From Candidatus Sphingomonas phytovorans (lineage in GTDB: Bacteria > Pseudomonadota > Alphaproteobacteria > Sphingomonadales > Sphingomonadaceae): 64,000 nucleotides of DNA. The position numbers were made by a program, and so were the translations under genes. Location: positions 4,825,001 to 4,889,000 of the forward strand of contig CP119314.1 in the NCBI GenBank assembly GCA_029202385.1, given 5' to 3'. The notes beneath the pieces were generated by a model. It searched no databases and had not been told where the DNA came from. It saw only the letters and a list, made by a program, of their open reading frames with translations. Shown in pieces: positions 54,867 through 62,709 of the stretch (the first letter of the stretch is position 1; every line of letters begins with the position of its first letter).

Positions 54867-55967
54867 CTAGCCGCGCAACGCTGCCGAGATGCCCTTGAGC
54901 CCGCCCTCCAGTTCCTCGGCGGTCGGCCAGCCATAGCCGAGGCGGAAACAGGTGTCGGGTCGCTCGAACCAGTGGCCCGGGCCGACATAGCAGCCATGCT
55001 CCTCGAGCAGGCGTTTGTAGAAGGCCTCGACGCCGCCGGGCGGTTCCTGGCGCATGCGGGGGAAGCAGACGACGCCGCCCCTGGGCGCGACCCATTCAAG
55101 CAGGTTTTCGCCCGCCATCCATTCGGTTATCCGGGCCAGGCGGCGGCGCATCTCGGCCAGCACTGGCTGAAGAATATCGTCGCGACGCGACAGGATCTGC
55201 TCGCCGACCCATTCGTCGATCACGCTGCCGCAGATGCTGATCTGTTCCTTGGCGGCGAGGAATCGTTCCTGCAGCGCCGGGTCCCTGCAGACGATCCAGC
55301 CGATCCTGATGCCGGGCACGCCATAGGCCTTGGAGAGCGACGCAACGCTGATGACATGGTCGCCGAGGGAGGCGGCCAGCGGCAGCGTGCCGTCAAGCGA
55401 CAGGTCGCGATAGGTCTCGTCGACCAGCAGGATACAGCCGCGCTTCTTCGCCAGCGCGACCAGTTCGTGCAGTTCGACCTCGGCCAGCATCGTGCCGGTC
55501 GGGTTGTGCGGGGTGGTGATGCTGATGATCCGGGTCTGCGGCGTGATCGCGGCGACGATGGCGGCGGGATCGATGCGGAAGCCGGTCTCGAAGTCGAGGT
55601 CGACATGGGTGACCTTGCAGCCGATCGCGCGGGGCGTCTCCAGGTTTGTCGCATAGTTCGGCCTGATCACGACGAGGTGATCGTCCGTGCCGAGCAGGGC
55701 GGTGGCGATGATGAACAATGCCCCGGCCGCGCCGACGGTGACGAGGATGTCGTCGGCCTCGATCCCACCGCTTGCCTCGGCGATCAGGCGCCGCAGCGTC
55801 GCGCCGCCGCGATGCTCGCCATAGAGCAGGGTCAGGTCGGGAATGGTCAGGCCAAGGTCGGCCAGGCTTCGGTCAGCGACCGAGCTTTCGGAAAGATTGT
55901 AGCGGATCCGGCCATAGCCATATTCCTCGGGTGACTCGACCTCGATCGGCATCCGGACATAGCGCAT
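54867..55967 (-). CDS. Pyridoxal-phosphate aminotransferase, class I/II
   Basis: A 366-aa fold-type I enzyme. The PLP lysine is Lys213 in SVASLSKAYGVPGIR, with SISTTPHNPTGTMLAEVEL-type (ITTPHNPTGTM) substrate loop and LLVDETYRDLS before it. The frame is open to 56006 but GGGGGGAGGAACCG before ATG 55967 is a strong ribosome site. Substrate unknown; the C-terminal GCYVGPGHWFERPDTCFRLG resembles capreomycidine or aspartate-type aminotransferases. It reads the same way as AstD 161 nt upstream, with a strong hairpin between, so they are separate messages or attenuated. Confidence 0.9.
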   Translation of the reverse strand: MRYVRMPIEVESPEEYGYGRIRYNLSESSVADRSLADLGLTIPDLTLLYGEHRGGATLRRLIAEASGGIEADDILVTVGAAGALFIIATALLGTDDHLVVIRPNYATNLETPRAIGCKVTHVDLDFETGFRIDPAAIVAAITPQTRIISITTPHNPTGTMLAEVELHELVALAKKRGCILLVDETYRDLSLDGTLPLAASLGDHVISVASLSKAYGVPGIRIGWIVCRDPALQERFLAAKEQISICGSVIDEWVGEQILSRRDDILQPVLAEMRRRLARITEWMAGENLLEWVAPRGGVVCFPRMRQEPPGGVEAFYKRLLEEHGCYVGPGHWFERPDTCFRLGYGWPTAEELEGGLKGISAALRG

Positions 55968-56096
55968 CGGTTCCTCCCCCCACTCTGCGACCGCGAACTC
56001 TGGCATCGCGATCCTGCACGCGCGGTGCCGCCGACACCATCCCCCGAGAGATCGGAACGAGCCGCGGCGCGCGCGGCTGAGCCGGAGAGGGGCTCA

Positions 56097-56122
56097 TGGC
56101 CGCTACCGGACGGTAACGGCCA
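56097..56122. terminator. Strong hairpin after astD
   Basis: TGGCCG (56097-56102) with CGGCCA (56117-56122) and TACCG (56104-56108) with CGGTA (56111-56115) give an 11-bp stem with one mismatch and a 2-nt loop, 6 nt after the AstD stop on the minus strand. No U-run is seen, so it may need a factor. Confidence 0.6.
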
Positions 56123-56128
56123 TCGCTC

Positions 56129-57547
56129 TCAGTCGCGGATACCCCGCAGGTCGTGCACCTGGTCGGCCACCCGGTCCGCCTCGAAGCTCGCGACCGGATA
56201 GGCGCAATAGTCCGCGGCGTAGTAGGCGCTCGGGCGATGATTGCCCGAGGCGCCGAGGCCGCCGAACGGCATTGATCCGGCAGCGCCCGTGGTCGGGCGG
56301 TTGCGGTTGACCACGCCAGCGCGAATATGGCTCTTGAACCGGTCCCATAGCGAGTCATCGTCGCTGATCAGCCCGGCCGACAGGCCGAAGCGGGTGGCGT
56401 TGGCCGCGGCGATGGCGGCGTCGAAATCGGCCACGCGCGTCACCTGGAGCACCGGGCCGAAAATCTCTTGGTCCGGCACGTCGACCCCGGTCACGTCGAG
56501 GATCGTCGGGCCGACGAACGCGGTCGACCGGCCGGGTCGGCCCTCGAACGGACGGATCGCCTGCGCGCCGAGCTTCATCAGTTCCTCGGCCTGGAGCGAC
56601 ACGCGTGCCGCCGCCCCGGGGGAGATCAGCGGGCCCATGAAAGGCTCCGGCGTGTCGTCCCACGCGCCGATCGTGATCCGGTCGGACAGGGCGGCGACCG
56701 CGGCGACGATCGCCTCGCCCTTCGCCCCCTCGGGCACGATCAGGCGGCGCGCGCAGGAGCAGCGCTGGCCGGTGGTGATGAACGCTGACGCGACGACGAT
56801 CGAGGCGATCGCTGCCGGATCGCCGTCCCAGGCGATCAGCGGATTGTTGCCGCCCAGTTCGAGCGCAAGGATCACCTTGGGCCGGTCGGCGAAGATGCGG
56901 CTGAAATGAGCGCCGGCGCCAGCCGATCCGGTGAACAGCAGCCCGTCGATATCTTCGGCGATCAGGGCAGCGCCGGTGTCGCGGCCACCCTGGACGACGG
57001 TGAACACGCCCTCGGGCAGCCCGGCCTTGCGCATCGCCGCGCCGATCAGCTCTCCGACGAGAGGAGTCTCCTCGGACGGCTTGAACAGGATCGTGTTGCC
57101 CGCCAGCAATGCGGGCACGATATGGCCGTTGGGCAGGTGGCCGGGGAAATTATACGGCCCAAGCACCACCATCACGCCGTGCGGGCGATGGCGCAGCACC
57201 GCTCGGCCGAACGGCGCATCCTGTTCGCGGCTGCCGGTGCGCTCGGCATGGGCGGCGACCGACAGGTCGACCTTACCGATCATCGAGGCGAGCTCGGTCC
57301 TCGTCTCCCACAGCGCCTTGCCGGTTTCGCGCGAGATCGCCGCGGCGATGGCCTCGCCGTCCTCCTTCAGCGCGTCGCGGTAGCGATGGACGAACGCGAT
57401 TCGCTCTTCCACCGTCGTCGCCGACCAGCCGTCAAAGGCGGCGCGCGCCGTCGCGACGGCGGCGGCGCAATCGGCCGCGCTCGTCTCGGGGCCGGACCAG
57501 ACCATTTCACCGGTGGCAGGGTCGAAGGAGTGGAACAGGTTGGTCAT
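56129..57547 (-). CDS. astD: Succinylglutamate-semialdehyde dehydrogenase AstD
   Basis: A 472-aa aldehyde dehydrogenase. The catalytic Cys263 (TTGQRCSCARRL) and Glu230 (LALELGGNNP) are present, and VVLGPYNFPGHLPNGHIVPA and GGLGASGNHRPSAYYAADYC are hallmarks of AstD. It oxidises N-succinylglutamate 5-semialdehyde in the arginine succinyltransferase (AST) pathway. The other ast genes (astA, B, C, E) are not in the window, so the gene is solitary here or the rest lies elsewhere. Located upstream of an aminotransferase of another class than AstC. Confidence 0.9.
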   Translation of the reverse strand: MTNLFHSFDPATGEMVWSGPETSAADCAAAVATARAAFDGWSATTVEERIAFVHRYRDALKEDGEAIAAAISRETGKALWETRTELASMIGKVDLSVAAHAERTGSREQDAPFGRAVLRHRPHGVMVVLGPYNFPGHLPNGHIVPALLAGNTILFKPSEETPLVGELIGAAMRKAGLPEGVFTVVQGGRDTGAALIAEDIDGLLFTGSAGAGAHFSRIFADRPKVILALELGGNNPLIAWDGDPAAIASIVVASAFITTGQRCSCARRLIVPEGAKGEAIVAAVAALSDRITIGAWDDTPEPFMGPLISPGAAARVSLQAEELMKLGAQAIRPFEGRPGRSTAFVGPTILDVTGVDVPDQEIFGPVLQVTRVADFDAAIAAANATRFGLSAGLISDDDSLWDRFKSHIRAGVVNRNRPTTGAAGSMPFGGLGASGNHRPSAYYAADYCAYPVASFEADRVADQVHDLRGIRD

Positions 57548-57691
57548 ATCGGGTCGTCATCTCGCTAGGTGTCGCGGTTCGAACGCAATGTCGGCTTCGG
57601 CGGGCGAGAGATCAAGCGCGGGAAGCAGCCTAATGCACGTCCCGTCCCATCGCCCGCCGGAATGGACGCCGGGCAGGGGCAGGGAGGCAGG

Positions 57692-58594
57692 TCAGCCGGG
57701 CCGGTCTCTGATGAAATCCACGAACGCGCGGAGCGGCGCGGGCAGGTAACGGCGGCCGGGATAATAAAGGAACGGGCCGGTGAAGCGCTGCCACCACGGC
57801 TCGAGCACCGGCACCAGCGCGCCATTGTCGAGATGCGGCTTGAGCCAGTCCTCGAACAGATGGACGATGCCCAGCCCGCCGATCGCCGCATCGACCAGCA
57901 GGTCGGCCGAGGCACCCGGCTGGATCAGCAGCGGCCCGGCCGGGTCGATCCGCACGATCTCCCCGTCGCGCTCGAATTCCCAGACGGCGATCCGCCCGCT
58001 GGAGAAGCGCCCGCGCATGCAGGCATGGTCGAGCAGGTCGCGCGGATGATCCGGCCGGCCATATGCCGCGAGATAGGCGGGCGCGGCGGCGGTGGCGATG
58101 CACTGGAAACGCGGGCCGATCGGCACCGCGATCATATCCTGCTCCAGCCGCTCGTCATAGCGGATGCCGGCGTCGTGGCCGGTGGCGAGGATGTCGATGA
58201 AGCCATCCTCGCTCGTCACCTCGAGGCGGATCTCCGGATAGGCCTTGAGGAACGGCGTCACGATCGACGGCAGCACGATCCGCGCGACATTGGCCGGCAC
58301 GTTGAGCCGCAGCGTGCCGGCTGGCCGGTCGCGAAAGGCGTTGACCACGTCGAGCGCCGCCTCCACCTCGCCCAGCGCCGGGCCGAGCCGTTCGAACAGG
58401 CGCGCGCCGGCCTCGGTCGGCGTGACGCTGCGGGTGGTGCGGTTGAGCAGGCGCACGCCGAGCCGTGCCTCGAGCCGGCGGATCGCTTCGCTCAGGCCCG
58501 ATGCCGACGCCGTTCCGGCGCGTGCCGCATCGCGAAAGCCCCCGGCGCGCACCACCGCGGCAAAGGTCGCCAGATCGTCGAGCTCGGTCGCCAT
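57692..58594 (-). CDS. LysR-family regulator
   Basis: A 300-aa regulator of normal length. HTH at 4-62 (LATFAAVVRAGGFRDAARAG, LSEAIRRLEARLGVRLLNRT, PTEAGARLFERL) and substrate-binding domain at 90-295 (GTLRLNVPANVARIVLPSIV, IDILATGHDAGIRYDERLEQ). Divergent from the aldo/keto reductase by 96 nt, with a dyad in the gap, so it probably controls that gene. The SxLS motif in HTH1 (TASASGLSEAI) is that of the common oxidoreductase-linked LysR subgroup. Ligand unknown. Confidence 0.93.
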   Translation of the reverse strand: MATELDDLATFAAVVRAGGFRDAARAGTASASGLSEAIRRLEARLGVRLLNRTTRSVTPTEAGARLFERLGPALGEVEAALDVVNAFRDRPAGTLRLNVPANVARIVLPSIVTPFLKAYPEIRLEVTSEDGFIDILATGHDAGIRYDERLEQDMIAVPIGPRFQCIATAAAPAYLAAYGRPDHPRDLLDHACMRGRFSSGRIAVWEFERDGEIVRIDPAGPLLIQPGASADLLVDAAIGGLGIVHLFEDWLKPHLDNGALVPVLEPWWQRFTGPFLYYPGRRYLPAPLRAFVDFIRDRPG

Positions 58595-58595
58595 T

Positions 58596-58611
58596 GTGCA
58601 TATTATCGCAC
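58596..58611. promoter_or_regulatory. Dyad in the LysR / aldo-keto reductase gap
   Basis: GTGC (58596-58599), ATATTATC, GCAC (58608-58611) form an inverted repeat with an A/T-rich centre, at the LysR start and 80 nt before the reductase start. It resembles a LysR-type site and would suit autoregulation plus activation. Confidence 0.4.
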
Positions 58612-58690
58612 GGCTTGTCCCGATTGTCCTGTCTTATAGTCCGGTGACGTCAGGCGCATATCCTGCGCAGCGAAACCCCGGAGACCCGAT

Positions 58691-59560
58691 ATGACCGACA
58701 CCACCACCTTCCGCCTCGGCGACCGCATCGTGAACCGCATGGGCTATGGCGCGATGCAGCTTGCGGGGCCGGGCGTGTTCGGCCCGCCCAGGGACCGCGC
58801 CGCGGCAGTCGCCGTGCTGCGCGAAGCGATCGTGAGCGGCGTGAACCATATCGATACCAGCGATTTCTATGGCCCGCACGTCACCAACCAGATCATCCGC
58901 GAAGCGCTTCATCCCTATCCCGAGGCACTGACGATCGTGACCAAGGTCGGCGCGGTGCGCGGTGACGATGCGTCCTGGAATCCCGCCATGAGCCCCGCGG
59001 AATTGACCCGGGGCGTGCACGACAATCTGCGCAACCTTGGCGTCGAAGCGCTCGACGTGGTGAATCTGCGCATCCTCGGCGATGGTCATGGGCCAAGTGA
59101 GGGTTCGATCGCCGAGCGATTCACCACTCTGGCCGACCTGCAGCGCCAGGGACTGATCCGGCATCTCGGTCTGAGCAACGTGACATCGGCGCAGGTCGCG
59201 GAGGCGGAGCGTATCGCGCCGGTGGTGTGCGTGCAGAACCAGTATAACCTCGTCCACCGCGAGGACGACGCGCTGGTCGACGAACTAGCGGCCAGGGGCA
59301 TCGCCTATGTGCCCTTCTTTCCGCTTGGCGGTTTCTCGCCGCTTCAATCCTCGTCCCTGTCGGACGTCGCGACGCGGCTCGGCGCGACACCGATGCAGGT
59401 CGCGCTCGCCTGGCTGCTGCGGCGCGCGCCAAATATCCTGCTGATCCCCGGCACTTCCTCGACCGGGCATCTGCGCGAGAATCTCGCCGCGGCCGATCTT
59501 GTGCTGTCGGAGGAGGTAATTGGTGAGCTCGACCGGATCGGCACGACCGGCGGCGCATGA
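58691..59560 (+). CDS. Aldo/keto reductase
   Basis: A 289-aa NADPH-dependent reductase with TIM-barrel fold. The catalytic Asp and Tyr are in NHIDTSDFYGP and the Lys in IVTKVGAVRG. At the place of the usual catalytic His the sequence reads DVVNLRILGDG, so Arg takes that position, as in some bacterial AKR relatives (recollection). PLGGFSPLQSS and LIPGTSSTGHLRENLAA are the cofactor motifs. GGAG lies 8 nt before ATG 58691. Divergent from LysR, its probable regulator, and convergent with the serine hydrolase (4 nt between stops). Confidence 0.93.
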   Translation: MTDTTTFRLGDRIVNRMGYGAMQLAGPGVFGPPRDRAAAVAVLREAIVSGVNHIDTSDFYGPHVTNQIIREALHPYPEALTIVTKVGAVRGDDASWNPAMSPAELTRGVHDNLRNLGVEALDVVNLRILGDGHGPSEGSIAERFTTLADLQRQGLIRHLGLSNVTSAQVAEAERIAPVVCVQNQYNLVHREDDALVDELAARGIAYVPFFPLGGFSPLQSSSLSDVATRLGATPMQVALAWLLRRAPNILLIPGTSSTGHLRENLAAADLVLSEEVIGELDRIGTTGGA

Positions 59561-59564
59561 AAGG

Positions 59565-61265
59565 TCAGGCGCCGCGCTGGCGCACGAAGCGCATGTTTTC
59601 GGCGACCGGCCCCGATATCAGCACGCCGGTGACGCTGCCGTCGGGTCCGCGTTCGAAGACGAGCCGTTCGAGGAAGAATTCGGGGCTTGAGAAGGTGTCG
59701 GGCTGATACGGGGTGAGGCCGATATCGTCGCGGCGCGGGTGGCGGGCGATGAGCCGGCCATCCTTCACGACAAGGTCATAGGCGGTCTTCAGTTCCTCGC
59801 TCCAGTAGCGGCCGGCATAGTCCGCCAGCCGGGCGCTGGACGGGGCAAAGGGTTTGAGGTCGATCCGTGGCGCTACGAGAAAGCCGTCCATGCCGACGCG
59901 GTACACGAAGTGCGGTGCCTTGCCCTTGACTGGCGCGGGGAATTCCAGCGCGATATCCGCCCTGGCATCGAGCGCGAAGCGGTCGCCCGACAGCGCTGGG
60001 AGGGCGACCGGCTTGTCGTCGCCGAGCGGGGCGAAGAACAGGCGCTCGCCGTCGGTCGAGACCGTGAAGATCAATCCGGGGAACAGCTCATAGGCGCCGG
60101 CATAGGTCGCGAGTTGCCGGGGCGTCGGTGCGGTGGGGACCGCCGCCGGCTCGGCCCGATAACCGGGCTGGTCGGCCAGATAGAGGTCGGCCAGCGCGAA
60201 GGCGAGGTGGGCGCTGTTGAGATCGGCGACATTGCCCAGCACCGCGACCGAGAATCGTTCCCCCGGCACCCGCAGCAGGAAGCTGCGAAACCCCGCATCC
60301 CGGCCGCCATGCATCCAGACGTCGAGACCATGCCAGCGGCGATATTCCTGGCCGATCGCATAGGCATTGACCGTGCCGTCGCGCAGCACGCCGCGTTCCT
60401 CCATGCGACGGAACAGGCGCGTGGAGCCGATCGTCGCCGTTTCGAAATTCCGCGCCCAGCGCCCAAGGTCGCCCGCTGTGGTCGCCAGCCCGGTCGGGCC
60501 GGTCAGCGTGTAGCTGAGCGGAGACCGGGCATAGCCGGTGCGCGTGCGGCGATAGGATTCGGCGCGGCCCGGGATGGTCGCCGTCACATCGTCCTGGAAC
60601 CGGGTGTGTTCCATGCCGAGCGGCAGGAAGATGCGCTCGCGGCAAAAGGCGTCGAGGCTCTTGCCTGACAGGCGCCGAACGATCTCGGCGAGGAGCGTAT
60701 AGTCGGAATTGATATATTGATATCGGGTGCCGGGCGCGAAATTGGCGCCGCGCTGGGCGAGCAGCATGGCGACCGCCTGGCCGTCGGTCAGCAGGTCCTC
60801 GGCGCGCCAGCCGGCGGCCGCCATCAGCGTATATTGGTCGCGCAGGCCGCTGGTGTGATTCAGCAACTGGCGCAGCGTGACCGGCCCGAGCGGCGCCGCT
60901 TCGGGGATATGGCGGGTCAGCGGATCGTCGATCGACAACAGCCCGTCCTGTTCGAGCAGCAGGATGGCGAAGGCGGTGACCTGTTTCGACAACGACGCGG
61001 CATGGAAGACTGAATCCGGTGTCACGGGGGTCTGGTGTTCGAGGTCTGCCGCGCCGGCGGCGAAGCTGCCGACGACCTTGCCGTCGAGCATCACCGACAC
61101 CTGCACGCCGGGCCCGTCGGCCTTGCTCCACGGCTCGAGCAGGGCGGCGATACGCGGGTCCGTTGCGGTAGACCCGGCAGGAGGCGCCGCAAGTGCGATC
61201 GGTCCGCAGGGCAGCATCAGGGCCGCGAGGACGATGAGGATCCGGTTGGGGAATCGGGTTGGCAT
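59565..61265 (-). CDS. Secreted beta-lactamase-fold serine hydrolase (class C type)
   Basis: A 566-aa penicillin-binding/beta-lactamase class C relative. Signal peptide RILIVLAALMLPCGPIALAA; catalytic SxxK at Ser91-Leu-Ser-Lys94 (HAASLSKQVTAF), Tyr-x-Asn at YQYINSDYTLL, and HGGRDAG as the KTG-like box. The extra C-terminal domains (residues about 370-566, with LATYAGAYELFPGLIF) are beta-barrel regions as in D-aminopeptidase or esterase EstB types. Likely an esterase or peptidase rather than a resistance enzyme. Start ATG 61265 with GGAG upstream; the longer frame to 61412 was rejected. Follows the AraC-type gene. Confidence 0.9.
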   Translation of the reverse strand: MPTRFPNRILIVLAALMLPCGPIALAAPPAGSTATDPRIAALLEPWSKADGPGVQVSVMLDGKVVGSFAAGAADLEHQTPVTPDSVFHAASLSKQVTAFAILLLEQDGLLSIDDPLTRHIPEAAPLGPVTLRQLLNHTSGLRDQYTLMAAAGWRAEDLLTDGQAVAMLLAQRGANFAPGTRYQYINSDYTLLAEIVRRLSGKSLDAFCRERIFLPLGMEHTRFQDDVTATIPGRAESYRRTRTGYARSPLSYTLTGPTGLATTAGDLGRWARNFETATIGSTRLFRRMEERGVLRDGTVNAYAIGQEYRRWHGLDVWMHGGRDAGFRSFLLRVPGERFSVAVLGNVADLNSAHLAFALADLYLADQPGYRAEPAAVPTAPTPRQLATYAGAYELFPGLIFTVSTDGERLFFAPLGDDKPVALPALSGDRFALDARADIALEFPAPVKGKAPHFVYRVGMDGFLVAPRIDLKPFAPSSARLADYAGRYWSEELKTAYDLVVKDGRLIARHPRRDDIGLTPYQPDTFSSPEFFLERLVFERGPDGSVTGVLISGPVAENMRFVRQRGA

Positions 61266-61318
61266 GAAGGCTCCGTCACGAAGGAGCCGATGGCATCGCC
61301 CGCCCTGGGGGCGGTGGC

Positions 61319-61340
61319 GACCGACTTCGCGAAGTCGGTC
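61319..61340. terminator. Perfect 22-bp palindrome between AraC-type gene and hydrolase gene
   Basis: Positions 61319-61340 are a perfect self-complementary sequence with core CCGACTTCGCGAAGTCGG, in the 89-nt gap after the AraC stop and before the hydrolase start. It could be a hairpin terminator/attenuator, or the binding site of the AraC-type regulator. A second GC stem (CCGCCC/GGCGGG) is adjacent. Confidence 0.55.
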
Positions 61341-61354
61341 GTCGATCCTGATGG

Positions 61355-62503
61355 TCAGCCGGTGACCGCCGTCGCGCCCGTGCGGCGAAACACGGTCGGG
61401 GTCACGCCGCAATGCTTGCTGAACGCGGTGTTGAAGGAGGATTTCGAATTGAACCCGGCCTCATGGGCGATCTCCAGGATGGTCTTGTCCGCATGGGTGG
61501 GGTCGGCGAGCAACGCGGACGCCCTGCGGACGCGATGCTGGTTCACGAAATCGAAGAAATGCTGGCCGAGATGCCGGTTGAGCAGCGCTGACAGGTCGCG
61601 CTCGGCGATGCCGGTGCGGCGCGCGAGGCGGCGCACCGTCAGCGCGGGATCGAGAAACGGCTCCTGCTCGATCATGTAGCGATTCAGGCGTTCGAGGGCA
61701 TGGGCGTCGATCGTCGCGAATTCCGATCCCGGTACGACCGGGCGACCGCGGCCTTTGGCGGGGGGCATGTCGATACCGACGAACAGGCTTTGCCGGGTCA
61801 GGGCGACGAAGGTGAGCGCGCAGTTCACGCCGACTGCCACGATGCCGGTGCAAAGCTGCAGCCATGCATAGGCTTGCCGGTCGTCGCCGAGCCAGGCCCA
61901 GCTCTTCGCGACGACCATCATATGCGCGGCAAATGATATGCCGAGCAGGGTGGCGACCCAGTAGAGGGTGGCCTGGCCGGCGCGATCGTCCGTCTCCCGA
62001 CGGCGCGCGCGATACCGCATCAGCAGCACGGCCATGACCGCCAGATAGAGATAGAATTGCAGGTGGAGTGCAACGTCGTTGCCGGCCAGGTCGAGTCCGG
62101 TCGCGACGAACTGATCGGTGCTTCCGCCCGGGGAGAGGCCCGGGGAAAGGATCGTCCGCGCGCGCGGTATCAGCGAGATCGCTGACAGGATCGCGGCAAG
62201 CCCTCCGGTCATGTCCGCCCTGGAGCGCTGCCCGGGAAAGCAGAGCGCACGGACATAGGCGCACAGCAGCGGCATTTGCAGATAGCCGAACGGCAGGCGC
62301 AACGGAAACCAGACCTGCCAGCCGGGCGGGAAGAGCAGGATCGTCCAGCCGAGCAGGTCGATCGCGGTGAGCAGCAGGAAGCCGGCGAGGAACCGGTTGG
62401 CACGCCGCAATGGTCCGGACACCGCCAGCAGGAACGCCGACATCAGCACGCACAGCCCCACCGACAGCGCGCCCAGGGCGGTCATGACAAGATCCAGCGC
62501 CAC
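61355..62503 (-). CDS. Membrane-anchored AraC-family regulator
   Basis: A 382-aa fusion of seven hydrophobic helices (about residues 5-235; GALSVGLCVLMSAFLLAVSG, LLTAIDLLGWTILLF, ATLLGISFAAHMMVVAK) and a C-terminal AraC HTH domain (about 265-375; RLARRTGIAERDLSALLNRH, ILEIAHEAGFNSKSSFNTAF). Such 7TM-AraC regulators sense at the membrane and regulate nearby genes. Start is GTG 62503 with GGAG 4 nt upstream; ATG 62485 is the alternative. The serine hydrolase gene, same strand and next, is the most likely target. Confidence 0.92.
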   Translation of the reverse strand: MALDLVMTALGALSVGLCVLMSAFLLAVSGPLRRANRFLAGFLLLTAIDLLGWTILLFPPGWQVWFPLRLPFGYLQMPLLCAYVRALCFPGQRSRADMTGGLAAILSAISLIPRARTILSPGLSPGGSTDQFVATGLDLAGNDVALHLQFYLYLAVMAVLLMRYRARRRETDDRAGQATLYWVATLLGISFAAHMMVVAKSWAWLGDDRQAYAWLQLCTGIVAVGVNCALTFVALTRQSLFVGIDMPPAKGRGRPVVPGSEFATIDAHALERLNRYMIEQEPFLDPALTVRRLARRTGIAERDLSALLNRHLGQHFFDFVNQHRVRRASALLADPTHADKTILEIAHEAGFNSKSSFNTAFSKHCGVTPTVFRRTGATAVTG

Positions 62504-62709
62504 GCGACTCCGACATTCACGATCAGGATATCCGTCGCGCTTAGTCCCAGGCGGCCAAGGGATACAAATGCGGCGTTCGGAATCGCCGGCAGAGGCGCCC
62601 GCGCTGGGTACAGGTTGCCGTCGGTGCCGCGCTGGGTCAGGAATGGACAGGAAGGCTGCCAGGGGATTCCCCGCGGTGGCGCCACTGTCCCTGTTTCGAA
62701 AGCCAGCAC

